The translations under genes were made by a program, and so were the position numbers. Below the pieces are notes generated by a model. It was not told the DNA's origin. It saw only the letters and a list, made by a program, of their open reading frames with translations, and made no database searches. A DNA stretch of 51,631 nt from Rubellimicrobium arenae (lineage in GTDB: Bacteria; Pseudomonadota; Alphaproteobacteria; Rhodobacterales; Rhodobacteraceae). The DNA lies in contig NZ_JAFMST010000018.1 of the NCBI RefSeq assembly GCF_017916275.1, positions 1 through 51,631 of the forward strand, given 5' to 3'. Shown one piece after another: positions 43,458-51,631 of this stretch (position 1 is the first letter of the stretch; the number at the start of each line of letters is the position of its first letter).

Positions 43458-44723
43458 ATGCGCGCACTCACCTATCATGGCAAGCATGACGTCCGCGTGG
43501 ACACCCACCCCGACCCGCAGATCGTCAACCCCCGCGATGCCATCATCGAGATCACCTCGACCGCGATCTGCGGCTCGGACCTCCACCTCTACGACGGCGT
43601 GATCCCCGGCGTCCTCAAGGGCGACATCCTGGGCCACGAGTTCATGGGCCGCGTGGTCGAGGTCGGCCCGTCCTCCACGCTCCAGGTCGGGCAGCGGGTG
43701 ATCGTCCCGTTCACCATCTCCTGCGGGCAGTGCTTCCATTGCCGCAACCAGGAGTTCTCGCATTGCGACAACTCCAACCCCGCCGAGAAGCAGGACGTGA
43801 GCGAGACGCTCTACGGTCACCCGATGTCCGGCCTGTTCGGCTATTCGCACATGACGGGCGGCTACCCGGGCGGGCAGGCCGAGTTCGTCCGTGTGCCCTT
43901 CTCGGACGTGGGGCCGCTGGTCATCCCCGACCATCTGGAGGACGAGAAGGTCCTGTTCCTGACCGACATCCTGGCCACCGGCTGGATGGCCGCCGACCAG
44001 GCCACCGTGGAGAACGGCGACACCATCGCCGTCTGGGGCGCCGGACCCGTGGGCCTGTTCGCCGCGCAGTCGGCGCGGGTCATGGGCGCCGAGCAGGTGA
44101 TCGTCATCGACCACTACCCCCACCGCCTGGAGCTCGCGCGCAAGCTCGGCTGCAAGGTCATCGACTACCAGCAGACCAATGTCCTCGAGGCGCTGATGGA
44201 GATGACGGGCGGGCAGGGCCCCGACGCGGTCATCGATGCCGTCGGCATGGAGAGCCATGGCTTCGAGAACTTCAACCCGGTGGACACGCTCAAGCAGAAG
44301 ATCGGCATCGGGGCCGACCGGATCGGAGCGCTGCGGCAGGCGATCCTATCCGTGCGCAAGGGCGGCCGCGTCTCGATCCCCGGCGTCTATGGCGGCATGT
44401 CTGACAAGTTCCCGACCGGCGCCATGATGGAGAAGGGCCTCACGCTGCGCATGGGCCAGACCCATGTCCAGCGTTACCATCGCGACCTGCTGCGCCGCAT
44501 CGAGGAGGGCGAGATCGACACCACCTTCCTGATCTCGGACGTCATGTCCCTGGAGGACGCGGCCACCGGCTACAAGAACTTCGCCTACAACCAGAACGAA
44601 TGGACCAAGGTGGTCCTCAAGCCCAAATGGGAGAAGGGCCGCCGCGAGGCGGGACGGGCCCGGACCGAAACCTCGCTCGGCACCGGGACCGAGGTCAGGA
44701 CGGAGGCGCCCGTCCATGCCTGA
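43458..44723 (+). CDS. Zinc-dependent alcohol dehydrogenase (formaldehyde-dehydrogenase-like)
   Basis: A 421-residue MDR enzyme. Catalytic zinc: Cys38 (AICGSD), His60 and Glu61 (LGHEFMG). Structural zinc: Cys89, Cys92, Cys95 and Cys103, all present. The cofactor motif is VWGAGPVGLFAA and the following acidic-side strand VIVIDHYPHRLELA. The insert FENFNPVDTLKQK and the overall length match the glutathione-independent formaldehyde dehydrogenase-like group, usually cytosolic and NAD-dependent. It has a strong GAGGAGG site. A C-terminal extension rich in Arg, Thr and Glu (last 30 residues) is unusual. It overlaps the next SDR gene by 8 bases. Confidence 0.92.
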   Translation: MRALTYHGKHDVRVDTHPDPQIVNPRDAIIEITSTAICGSDLHLYDGVIPGVLKGDILGHEFMGRVVEVGPSSTLQVGQRVIVPFTISCGQCFHCRNQEFSHCDNSNPAEKQDVSETLYGHPMSGLFGYSHMTGGYPGGQAEFVRVPFSDVGPLVIPDHLEDEKVLFLTDILATGWMAADQATVENGDTIAVWGAGPVGLFAAQSARVMGAEQVIVIDHYPHRLELARKLGCKVIDYQQTNVLEALMEMTGGQGPDAVIDAVGMESHGFENFNPVDTLKQKIGIGADRIGALRQAILSVRKGGRVSIPGVYGGMSDKFPTGAMMEKGLTLRMGQTHVQRYHRDLLRRIEEGEIDTTFLISDVMSLEDAATGYKNFAYNQNEWTKVVLKPKWEKGRREAGRARTETSLGTGTEVRTEAPVHA

Positions 44724-45510
44724 CCGGAAGCTTGCCATCGTCACCGGCGCCTCGACCGGCATCGGGCGGGAACTGGCCCGCTGCGCCGCCGAGGACGGCT
44801 GCGACCTCATCATCTGCGCCAACGAGCCCGAGATCGAGGACGCGGCCCGCGACCTGAGATCCCTCGGGGGCTCGGTCGAGGCGGTCCAGGCCGACCTGTC
44901 CACCGAGGAGGGCGTTCTCGCCCTCTGGCACCAGGTCGGCGCCCGCGAGGTCGATTACCTCATGGCCAACGCGGGTCTAACCCTGGGTCATGCCTTCGTC
45001 GACCAGGAGTGGCCCCGCATCCACGAACTGTTGGGCCTCAACATCCAGGGCACGACTTTGCTGCTCCATCGTGCGCTGCCGCGGATGCAGGCGAGGGGGC
45101 AGGGGCGGGTGCTCGTGACCGGCTCGATCGCAGGCTTCATGCCGGGCAGCTACCAGGCCGTCTACAACGCCTCCAAGGCGTATCTCGATTCGCTGTCCTA
45201 TGCGCTCAATGACGAGATGAAGGAGCACGGGGTCACGGTCACCTGCCTCATGCCCGGGCCGGTCGACACGCCGATCTTCGACCGCGGCGACATGCGGGAC
45301 AGCGTGATGGGGGAAACCTCGCTCAAGGACACGCCCGAGCACACCGCACGGGCGGGCTACGAGGCGATGAAGGCCGGCAAGGCCGGCATGACCCCGGGGC
45401 TGATGAACAAGCTCATCACCACCTTCGCGGGCGTGATCCCCGAGCCGGTGCTGGCCCGCATGAATCGCTGGATGTCCGAAACCGACCGCGACGAGCCCGA
45501 ACGGACCTGA
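44716..45510 (+). CDS. SDR-family oxidoreductase
   Basis: A 264-residue short-chain dehydrogenase of the DltE/YqjQ-like group. It has TGASTGIG (10-17), MANAGL in place of NNAG, the Ser strand VTGSIAGF and YNASK with catalytic Tyr and Lys, then CLMPGPVDTPIF. The start has a GGAGG site and lies inside the end of the dehydrogenase gene, showing translational coupling. This SRPBCC-ADH-SDR trio is a recurring stress-linked set in alphaproteobacteria, in my recollection; the substrate is unknown. A hairpin terminator follows. Confidence 0.9.
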   Translation: MPDRKLAIVTGASTGIGRELARCAAEDGCDLIICANEPEIEDAARDLRSLGGSVEAVQADLSTEEGVLALWHQVGAREVDYLMANAGLTLGHAFVDQEWPRIHELLGLNIQGTTLLLHRALPRMQARGQGRVLVTGSIAGFMPGSYQAVYNASKAYLDSLSYALNDEMKEHGVTVTCLMPGPVDTPIFDRGDMRDSVMGETSLKDTPEHTARAGYEAMKAGKAGMTPGLMNKLITTFAGVIPEPVLARMNRWMSETDRDEPERT

Positions 45511-45537
45511 CGTCGGTCCTGACGAAGTTGTGAGAGG

Positions 45538-45563
45538 GCGGAGGCCGGAACCCTGGCCTCCGC
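45538..45563 (+). terminator. Hairpin terminator after the SRPBCC-ADH-SDR unit
   Basis: A perfect 9-bp stem (GCGGAGGCC / GGCCTCCGC) with an 8-base loop, followed by TTCATCATTGTT, 27 bases past the SDR stop. Confidence 0.75.
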
Positions 45564-45612
45564 TTCATCATTGTTCGCTTGTATCCAATCGGACCCCGGA
45601 AGGACTTCCCCC

Positions 45613-47211
45613 ATGCATGCCCTGTTGAAGACGACGACCGCGAGCGCGGCGCTCGCGGCCGCCCTGTCCATTTCGCCCCTGGCTGCGCTGGCCCAGAATG
45701 CGGCGAGCGAGCCCACGACGGCGGCGCCCGACACGGCCGCCACCGGCGAGGCGACTATGGCGCAGGACGGCGCCGCCGCCCAAGGCGAGACCGCCGAGGC
45801 TCCGGCCGCCGACATCGCCCAGGGCGAAGCTGCAGATGCCCCGGCCCCCGACGCCCAAGCCACCGACGCCCAAGCCACCGACGCCCCGGCCACCGACATG
45901 GCCCAGGACGATGCGTCGACTGGTCCGGCGGACGGCGCGGCCACTGACATGACGGCTGACGGCGCGGCGGCTCCGGACGCCGATGCGGCCCAGACGGCCC
46001 AGGCCGAGGCTGGCGCGACCGGCGACATGGAGATGACGGCCTCGGTCACCGCCGATGCGGGCCAGGTCGCGAACCCGCCCGAGCAGCCCAACGGTGACAT
46101 GCAGGCCGTCCTCGACAAGCTGACCGAACTCGGCGCCCAGCCGCTCGGCACGCTGTCGGTCGAGGAAACCCGGGCCCAGCCCACGCCCGCCGACGCCGCC
46201 ATGGCGGTCATGGAAGAGCGCGGCATCGAGATGCCCGCCGAACTGGCCGCCATCGCCACGCGCGAGGTGACCTACCCCGCCGGCGACGGTTCGGAGCAGC
46301 CGATCCGCATCTACACGCCCGAGGGCGAGGGTCCCTTCCCGCTGGTGGTCTACTTCCACGGCGGCGGCTGGGTCATCGCCGATCTCGACACCTACGACGC
46401 CTCGGCCCGGGCGCTCGCGGCGGGTGCGAACGCGGTCGTGGCCTCGGTCGAATACCGCCACGCCCCGGAGAACCGCTTCCCCGCTGCCCACGAGGACGCC
46501 GACGCGGCCTATGCCTGGATCGTGGAGAACTCGGGCAGCCTGAACGCCGATTCCGAACGTCTTGCGGTCGCGGGCGAAAGCGCCGGGGGCAACCTCGCGC
46601 TCAATGTCGCGATCAACGCCCGGGACGCGCAGCTGACGCAGCCCGACGGCCTCGTGCTCGTGTACCCGGTCGCGGGCAACGACATGGAGACGCCGTCCTA
46701 CAACGCCTATGCCGACGCGCAGCCGCTTTCCAAGCAGGCGATGATGTGGTTCGTCGAGAACGTCTTCGAGGACCCGTCGCAGACCTCCGACCCGCGCCTG
46801 AACCTCGTGGGACGTGACGATTTGGCCGGCCTGCCGCCCACCACCATCATCAACGCCGAGATCGATCCCCTTCAGAGCGAGGGCGAGATGCTGGCCGAGC
46901 GGATGGCCGCGCAGGGCGTCGAGGTGCAGCAGATGACCTATCCGGGCGTCGCGCACGAGTTCTTCGGCATGGGCGCCGTGGTGCCCGAGGCCAAGCAGGC
47001 CGAGGACATGGCGACCGCCGCGCTCCGGACCGCGTTCGGCGAGGCGGGGGCCGCGACGGCCGACGCCGCGACGACGGGCGAGGTGACGAACGTGGAGCCC
47101 ACCGCGGCCGACAGCGCAGCCCCGGCGGACGTGGCGGCCCCGGACGACGGCGCGGCCATGGAGATGGACCCGGCCGCCCCGGCGACGGACGATGCCGCCA
47201 CCGGCCAGTAA
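45613..47211 (+). CDS. Secreted alpha/beta hydrolase (HSL family) with long disordered arms
   Basis: A 532-residue exported esterase/lipase-like protein. A signal peptide ends at ALA-QN (after residue 27). Residues 28 to about 160 are low-complexity Ala/Thr/Asp/Glu, then the hormone-sensitive-lipase-type domain: oxyanion motif HGGGW (249-253), nucleophile Ser323 in GESAGG, Asp418 in EIDPLQSEGE and His448 in GVAHEF. The last 65 residues again are low-complexity Ala/Asp. ATG 45613 has a GGAAGG site further upstream and starts the signal peptide. It probably acts in the periplasm or outside the cell on short acyl esters, and could deacylate a polysaccharide; that is inference. Confidence 0.88.
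   Translation: MHALLKTTTASAALAAALSISPLAALAQNAASEPTTAAPDTAATGEATMAQDGAAAQGETAEAPAADIAQGEAADAPAPDAQATDAQATDAPATDMAQDDASTGPADGAATDMTADGAAAPDADAAQTAQAEAGATGDMEMTASVTADAGQVANPPEQPNGDMQAVLDKLTELGAQPLGTLSVEETRAQPTPADAAMAVMEERGIEMPAELAAIATREVTYPAGDGSEQPIRIYTPEGEGPFPLVVYFHGGGWVIADLDTYDASARALAAGANAVVASVEYRHAPENRFPAAHEDADAAYAWIVENSGSLNADSERLAVAGESAGGNLALNVAINARDAQLTQPDGLVLVYPVAGNDMETPSYNAYADAQPLSKQAMMWFVENVFEDPSQTSDPRLNLVGRDDLAGLPPTTIINAEIDPLQSEGEMLAERMAAQGVEVQQMTYPGVAHEFFGMGAVVPEAKQAEDMATAALRTAFGEAGAATADAATTGEVTNVEPTAADSAAPADVAAPDDGAAMEMDPAAPATDDAATGQ
45850..45897 (+). repeat. 15-base tandem repeat within the hydrolase gene
   Basis: Three tandem 15-base units of the type GACGCCCAAGCCACC, the third slightly changed to GCCCCGGCCACC after GAC, encode DAQAT-DAQAT-DAPAT in the disordered N-terminal arm. 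Such tracts expand and shrink by slippage. Confidence 0.75.
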
Positions 47212-47237
47212 ACAGGCCGAGTCGTTTCAAAGGTGTG

Positions 47238-47265
47238 AACGCCCGGGAATGGTTACCCGGGCGTT
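47238..47265 (+). terminator. Hairpin terminator after the hydrolase gene
   Basis: A perfect 10-bp stem (AACGCCCGGG / CCCGGGCGTT) with an 8-base loop, followed by TACCGTTTCTT, 26 bases past the hydrolase stop. Confidence 0.8.
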
Positions 47266-47278
47266 TACCGTTTCTTAA
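47264..47278. promoter_or_regulatory. Possible CtrA-like site (TTTA-N7-TTAA)
   Basis: TTTACCGTTTCTTAAC differs by one base from the CtrA consensus TTAA-N7-TTAAC, with the exact seven-base spacer. It lies 43 bases before the secreted nuclease start and overlaps the end of the terminator above by two bases. One mismatch makes this weak. Confidence 0.3.
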
Positions 47279-47321
47279 CCTTTCTCTTGCAGCGCGCCCC
47301 GGGCCGAATCACATTTGGGCC

Positions 47322-47999
47322 ATGGCCCAACGGTTCCTGATCCTGGCTGCGGTCGCGGCTCTGTTCGGCATCTCGGTCGAGTCCAGCTCCGGCCCGCAGG
47401 GGACGGTCCGGGTGATCGATGCCGACACTTTCGACGTGGGCGGCACCCGGGTGCGGCTCCATGGCGTGGATGCGCCCGAACGCAACCAGATCTGCCTCGA
47501 CGGAGACAACGAGCCCTGGGCCTGCGGCGCATGGTCGGTCGCCGAGGCGCGCTCCCTTTGGGACGGGCGCCGGGCCGACTGCGTCGAGCTCGACACCGAC
47601 CGTTACGGGCGGGTCGTGTCCCGCTGCGAGATCGCGCGCAGGGACGTGGGCGCGACGCTCGTCAGCCGGGGCATCGCGCTGGCCTATACCGATTACTCCA
47701 ACGACTACGTTCCTCAAGAGGCCGCCGCGCAGCAGGCGCGCCTGGGAATCTGGCAAGGGACGTTCCAGCGGCCCGAGGATTACCGCCGGAACCCCGATGC
47801 GGAGATCGGGAACGTCGTGGTGCTGAGCGCGCCGGAGGAGGACTGCCGGATCAAGGGCAACATCTCCCCGTCGGGCCGGATCTACTACGTCCCCGGCAGC
47901 TCGCGCTACGAGGCCACGAAGATCGACCCGTCCCGGGGCGAGCGCTGGTTCTGCTCGGAGCAGGAGGCCGAGGCCGCCGGCTGGCGTGCCCCGCGCTGA
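47322..47999 (+). CDS. Secreted thermonuclease-family (SNase-like) protein
   Basis: A 225-residue protein with a signal peptide or anchor (about 1-22) and a staphylococcal-nuclease fold. Calcium/active-site motif VIDADTFDVGGTRVRLHGVD gives the conserved Asp, Arg and Glu (APERNQ follows), and DRYGRVVSRC gives the second Arg. The fold ends near GIWQGTFQRPEDYRR. The last 60 residues (DCRIKGNISPSGRIYYVPGS to WFCSEQEAEAAGWRAPR) form a small extra domain common in alphaproteobacterial members, with a Cys pair. It probably cuts DNA or RNA outside the inner membrane. ATG 47322 is chosen because the signal peptide begins there. Confidence 0.9.
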   Translation: MAQRFLILAAVAALFGISVESSSGPQGTVRVIDADTFDVGGTRVRLHGVDAPERNQICLDGDNEPWACGAWSVAEARSLWDGRRADCVELDTDRYGRVVSRCEIARRDVGATLVSRGIALAYTDYSNDYVPQEAAAQQARLGIWQGTFQRPEDYRRNPDAEIGNVVVLSAPEEDCRIKGNISPSGRIYYVPGSSRYEATKIDPSRGERWFCSEQEAEAAGWRAPR

Positions 48000-48018
48000 A
48001 GCAGGATCGGCGCGGCGT

Positions 48019-48372
48019 TCAGGCCCATCTGTGGAAGATGAAGAACGCGCCCAGCGCGATGAAGGCGAATCCCACCAGATAGTTCCAGGTCAGCGGCTCC
48101 TTGAGGTAGGTCACGGAGAAGACCGCGAAGACCGACAGGGTCAGGACCTCCTGGATGGTCTTGAGCTGCGCCGCCGAGAAGGCCGAGGAGCCGATGCGGT
48201 TGGCCGGAACCTGAAGGCAGTACTCGAAGAAGGCGATTCCCCAGGACACCAGGATGACCACCGCCAGCGACGTGCCCTTGAACCGCAGGTGTCCGTACCA
48301 GGCGAAGGTCATGAAGATGTTGGATGCGAGAAGCAGGCCGATCGTCGTGACGGAAACGGGCAGGGCTGACAT
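48019..48372 (-). CDS. DUF486-family small membrane protein
   Basis: A 117-residue protein with four membrane helices. Motifs [34 protein letters not shown] and [18 protein letters not shown] match the DUF486 family, which is distantly related to small multidrug (DMT) exporters. Its function is not established. It starts at ATG 48372, diverges from pccB (136 bases between starts) and converges on the nuclease gene with 19 bases between stops. Confidence 0.88.
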   Translation of the reverse strand: MSALPVSVTTIGLLLASNIFMTFAWYGHLRFKGTSLAVVILVSWGIAFFEYCLQVPANRIGSSAFSAAQLKTIQEVLTLSVFAVFSVTYLKEPLTWNYLVGFAFIALGAFFIFHRWA

Positions 48373-48508
48373 GGGGCAACTCCGGAGGGACGGCTCGCTT
48401 TGCCGCAACTGGTCGGAAGCCGCAACAGGCGCGCCGGGGATTGGCAATGCGGCGGTTCTGGGGTTTCGTGCGGGAACGCCGCGGGGGCAGGCGGAAGGAG
48501 AGGGCGCC

Positions 48509-50041
48509 GTGGACGACATCCTGAACGAGCTGGAGGCCCGGCGGGCGGCGGCCCGTCTCGGCGGGGGCGAGGCGCGCATCCAGGCGCAGCACGCCCGCGG
48601 CAAGCTCACCGCCCGGGAGCGGATCGAGCTCCTGCTCGACGAGGGCTCCTTCGAGGAATTCGACATGTTCGTGACGCATCGCGCCACGGAGTTCGGGATG
48701 CAGAGGGACCGTCCCGCCGGCGACGGCGTGGTGACGGGCTGGGGCACGATCAACGGCCGTCTGGTTTACGTCTTCTCGCAGGACTTCACGGTGTTCGGGG
48801 GCTCGCTGTCGGAGACCCATGCCCAGAAGATCTGCAAGATCATGGATATGGCCATGCGGAACGGCGCGCCCGTGATCGGCATCAACGACTCCGGGGGCGC
48901 GCGCATCCAGGAAGGCGTGGCCTCGCTCGCGGGCTACGCCGAGGTGTTCCAGCGCAACGTGCTCGCCTCGGGCGTGATCCCACAGATCAGCCTCATCATG
49001 GGACCCTGCGCCGGAGGGGCGGTCTATTCACCGGCGATGACGGACTTCATCCTCATGGTGAAGGACACGTCCTACATGTTCGTCACCGGGCCCGAGGTCG
49101 TCCGGACCGTCACCAACGAGGTCGTCACCGCCGAGGAGCTGGGCGGCGCCTTGACCCACACCCGCAAGTCCTCGGTCGCCGACGCCGCCTTTGAGAACGA
49201 CGTCGAGGCGATCTCGGAGGCACGGCGGCTGTTCGACTTCCTGCCGCTGTCCAACCGCTCGGGCGTCCCCACGCGGCCCTTCCACGACGACCCCGCGCGC
49301 GTGGAGCCCAGCCTCGACACCCTGATCCCCCAGAACGCGAACACGCCCTACGACATGAGGGAGTTGATCCAGAAGGTCGCCGACGAAGGCGACGTCTACG
49401 AGATCCAGGCCGAGTTCGCGAAGAACATCCTGACGGGCTTCATACGACTCGAAGGGGCGACCGTGGGGGTCGTCGCCAACCAGCCCATGCACCTCGCGGG
49501 GTGCCTCGATATCGACGCGTCCCGCAAGGCCGCCCGCTTCGTGCGCTTCTGCGACGCCTTCGAGATCCCGATCCTGACCCTGGTGGACGTGCCCGGCTTC
49601 CTTCCCGGCACCCAGCAGGAGTACAACGGCATCATCAAGCACGGGGCCAAGCTTCTGTTCGCCTATGCCGAGGCGACCGTGCCCAAGGTCACCGTCATCA
49701 CCCGAAAGGCCTATGGCGGCGCCTATGACGTGATGGCCTCCAAGCATCTGCGCGGCGACGTCAACTACGCCTGGCCCACCGCCGAGATCGCGGTGATGGG
49801 GGCCAAGGGGGCCGTCGAGATCCTCTACCGCGCCGAGCGGGGCGACCCCGAGGCGATCGCCCGGCGGACCCGCGACTACGAATCCCGCTTCGCCAATCCC
49901 TTCGTCGCCGCCGAACGGGGCTTCATCGACGAGGTGATCCAGCCCCGCTCCACCCGCCGCCGCGTGGCCCGCGCCTTTGCCATGCTGCGCAACAAGAAGC
50001 TCGAGAATCCGTGGAAGAAACATGACAATATCCCGCTCTGA
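48509..50041 (+). CDS. pccB: Propionyl-CoA carboxylase beta chain
   Basis: A 510-residue carboxyltransferase subunit, the usual length in Rhodobacterales. It moves CO2 from biotin on the alpha chain to propionyl-CoA, giving methylmalonyl-CoA. Motifs include [60 protein letters not shown] and the acyl-CoA part [20 protein letters not shown] with [11 protein letters not shown]. The start is GTG 48509 with an AAGGAG site 8 bases upstream; the frame is open upstream but has no site. Small genes follow directly, and pccA is expected beyond the window edge. Confidence 0.96.
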   Translation: MDDILNELEARRAAARLGGGEARIQAQHARGKLTARERIELLLDEGSFEEFDMFVTHRATEFGMQRDRPAGDGVVTGWGTINGRLVYVFSQDFTVFGGSLSETHAQKICKIMDMAMRNGAPVIGINDSGGARIQEGVASLAGYAEVFQRNVLASGVIPQISLIMGPCAGGAVYSPAMTDFILMVKDTSYMFVTGPEVVRTVTNEVVTAEELGGALTHTRKSSVADAAFENDVEAISEARRLFDFLPLSNRSGVPTRPFHDDPARVEPSLDTLIPQNANTPYDMRELIQKVADEGDVYEIQAEFAKNILTGFIRLEGATVGVVANQPMHLAGCLDIDASRKAARFVRFCDAFEIPILTLVDVPGFLPGTQQEYNGIIKHGAKLLFAYAEATVPKVTVITRKAYGGAYDVMASKHLRGDVNYAWPTAEIAVMGAKGAVEILYRAERGDPEAIARRTRDYESRFANPFVAAERGFIDEVIQPRSTRRRVARAFAMLRNKKLENPWKKHDNIPL

Positions 50042-50555
50042 CTGGCCCGTGCGGGCCGGGGCCCTGGCAATGGCGCTGGGCATCGGGGGGCCGCTCGCCG
50101 CCCAGGAGATCCAGCTTCCGTCCGGCCACACCGCGCGCCTTTACGACGTTGTGCTCGAGGGGGCGGAGGGCGTGATGGCGCCGGATGCCTACACCGATCC
50201 GGAATCGCTGCCCGAAGGGGAGATGACCGAGGACGAGCCGCTCGATCAGCCCCCGGCGGAGTCGTCCGCTCCGGCCGAGGCCGATGCAACGGCGGGCGGG
50301 CTTGCGCGGTTCCGGCTGCTCGTCCCGGGGCTCGGCGGGGAGGGGGCCTCCTACGACGACGTCGCCGGCGACTTTGCCTGGCTCTGCGAGTCGCTGGCCC
50401 TGCCCGCGCTCGACGCCAACGGCTGGCGGCCGGTCGAGGTGGTGATCGCCCTGTCAGACCGCGAGGTGGCCTTCGGGGCAACCGATCCCGAGGCCGTGCA
50501 GTTCTTCGAAGGGTTCCGCATCGATGATGGCACCTGCATCGGGCAGGCCTTCTGA
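50022..50555 (+). CDS. Exported acidic protein of unknown function (possibly DUF6497)
   Basis: A 177-residue protein that overlaps the end of pccB by 20 bases. A signal peptide is likely ([19 protein letters not shown], cut after AAA/AAQ near residue 27). An acidic, Pro-rich linker (about 60-95) is followed by a compact part with [11 protein letters not shown] and [10 protein letters not shown], giving two cysteines that could pair. The type is found after pccB in Rhodobacteraceae, and I think it is DUF6497, but I am not certain. The role is unknown. Confidence 0.75.
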   Translation: MTISRSDWPVRAGALAMALGIGGPLAAQEIQLPSGHTARLYDVVLEGAEGVMAPDAYTDPESLPEGEMTEDEPLDQPPAESSAPAEADATAGGLARFRLLVPGLGGEGASYDDVAGDFAWLCESLALPALDANGWRPVEVVIALSDREVAFGATDPEAVQFFEGFRIDDGTCIGQAF

Positions 50556-50911
50556 TGGAAAAGCATCGCGGCTTTCCGGGGCGGCTGCCCGGCTCCGATC
50601 TCCAGTTCACCATCCGCCACGCCAACCACAAGAAAGGGGCGACCCCGATCGTGGCCCGCGAACGGTTTCGCGACCGCAAGGCCATCGACCGCGCCGCCGA
50701 CCGGGCGTTCATGGCGGCGCTATGGGAGCATTTCGGCGAGGAACCCTTCGTGCGCGGCAACCTCGACGCCGGCCGGCTGGGCTGGCTCTTCGGTCGTGAG
50801 GTCGTTCCCGCCGAGGAGCCGTTCGACCCCGAGAGCTACGATGCGCTGCTGCGGATCGACGTCGACAGGGCCCGTGCCGCCTTTCCGGAGATCTTCGGGG
50901 ACGAGGATTGA
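50555..50911 (+). CDS. Conserved hypothetical protein after pccB
   Basis: A 118-residue cytosolic protein whose ATG overlaps the previous stop (TGATG), so it is translationally coupled. The first half is strongly basic (FTIRHANHKKGATPIVARERF, many Arg and Lys), the second acidic; no signal or membrane segment and no cysteine. I recognise it only as a neighbour gene of pccB in Rhodobacteraceae. The basic stretch could bind nucleic acid, but nothing specific supports that. Confidence 0.75.
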   Translation: MEKHRGFPGRLPGSDLQFTIRHANHKKGATPIVARERFRDRKAIDRAADRAFMAALWEHFGEEPFVRGNLDAGRLGWLFGREVVPAEEPFDPESYDALLRIDVDRARAAFPEIFGDED

Positions 50912-51204
50912 GCGTGGCGGCCCTAACACGGTCCTGAAGCAAATCGCGAGGGACCGTGAGATGAAGGCCGGGGGCCCGGGCGACCGGATCGGCCTGCGCC
51001 GGATCGGGGGCCTGTGGCGATCTTGCCGCCGCAGGTCCAATGGCTTGGCCAAGGCGGTGGACATCGGAACAACCGTCTGATCGTTCCACTTGGCGCTACG
51101 GTAATTTCAAGCCTTTCGCCGGTCGGGGAAACCCTGTCTTGCAGCCCCACGTTGAGAATGGCATCCCTGAGCGCATCTGGGGCCACAACTTCTGGAGAAC
51201 TGAC

Positions 51205-51420
51205 ATGGCACTCACCCTCCGCATGCTCGGCGTCCTCGGCCTGGCGGCGACCCTTGCCGCCTGCGGCGAGACCGACCTCGAGCGGACCGCCACCGGCGCG
51301 GCCATCGGCGCAGGCATCGCGACGGTCACCGGCGAATCCGCCGTCAACGGCGCGCTCATTGGCGCCGCCGCTGGCGCGGTGTCCTGCTCGGTCGCGCCCG
51401 GCGCCCCGAACTGCTACTGA
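51205..51420 (+). CDS. Small glycine-zipper lipoprotein
   Basis: A 71-residue lipoprotein. The signal ends in LAAC (Cys20 acylated). The mature 52 residues carry a glycine-zipper helix pattern (TGAAIGAGIATVTGESAVNG, then AALIGAAAGAV-type repeats) and two more cysteines near the C terminus. A GGAGAAC site precedes ATG 51205. The 293 bases upstream, after the hypothetical gene, show no further gene and probably hold its promoter. Genes of this kind lie between pccB and pccA in Rhodobacteraceae. It may insert in or line the outer membrane; role unknown. Confidence 0.85.
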   Translation: MALTLRMLGVLGLAATLAACGETDLERTATGAAIGAGIATVTGESAVNGALIGAAAGAVSCSVAPGAPNCY

Positions 51421-51449
51421 TCTCAGGGGCGCAAGGCCCCTGTACCACC

Positions 51450-51482
51450 AAGGCCGCCGGGACCCCGTGTTCCGGCGGCCTT
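51450..51482 (+). terminator. Hairpin terminator after the lipoprotein gene
   Basis: A perfect 11-bp stem (AAGGCCGCCGG / CCGGCGGCCTT) with an 11-base loop, 29 bases past the stop. The remaining 149 bases of the window hold nothing I can assign. Confidence 0.8.
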
Positions 51483-51631
51483 GTCATGTTGGGCCCGCAA
51501 AGTCGGGCCCGTGCCCCCAGGATGGCGACCCGTGTGGATCATCCGGCCCGGCCCTGGCGTTCACCTGGGGGGAGTGGGGTGGCGGGGTTGGCGGAGTTCG
51601 TCCTGGCGCGAGGGGGTTCGGTCGATGGCGC

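Overview
The window is very GC-rich, densely packed DNA from what looks like an alphaproteobacterium of the Rhodobacteraceae, perhaps near Rubellimicrobium; the genus is a guess. Supporting signs are a CtrA-type TTAA-N7-TTAA box, pccB followed by small conserved genes and a mini-lipoprotein as in this family, and a strong codon bias towards G or C. I saw no rRNA, tRNA, CRISPR array, insertion sequence or phage gene. All family calls rest on motifs read by eye; no database search was run.

Bases 1-6287 carry the core of an exopolysaccharide locus: the start of gmd (GDP-mannose 4,6-dehydratase), an ExoY-type initiating sugar-phosphate transferase with a CtrA box in front, a Wzz/BY-kinase chain-length regulator and a Wza-type outer-membrane export lipoprotein. 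Bases 6379-15000 are a carbohydrate island: two short GH1-like proteins, a GH2 enzyme, two aldo/keto reductases, an SDR, a glyoxalase and a 52-residue zinc-finger miniprotein. Bases 15671-17217 hold a ZIP-like membrane protein and a potassium channel with a zinc ribbon at its C terminus.

Bases 17239-23766 are a tightly coupled six-gene minus-strand operon: two sugar-nucleotide epimerases, a GT4 glycosyltransferase and three CgeB-type glycosyltransferases in a row. A medium-chain dehydrogenase and a UDP-glucuronate decarboxylase (UDP-xylose supply) follow on the plus strand. Bases 26452-37554 run on the minus strand: an Mfd-like translocase, an FGGY sugar kinase, a ribose/xylose-type ABC importer, an SDR, an erythromycin-esterase-like protein and thpR.

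Bases 37829-42567 hold two unusual fusions: glycosyltransferase plus UDP-galactopyranose mutase, and glycosyltransferase-like domain plus GH1-like domain. The rest is more ordinary: SRPBCC protein, zinc alcohol dehydrogenase and SDR; a secreted alpha/beta hydrolase; a secreted nuclease; a DUF486 protein; and the pccB gene group.

Together the locus appears able to supply GDP-4-keto-6-deoxymannose, UDP-xylose and UDP-galactofuranose, to start and assemble a heteropolysaccharide, and to export it. The most unusual aspect is the number of GH1-like catalytic domains, three with both catalytic glutamates, placed among synthesis genes, one of them joined to a glycosyltransferase. No Wzx flippase or Wzy polymerase is visible in the window.
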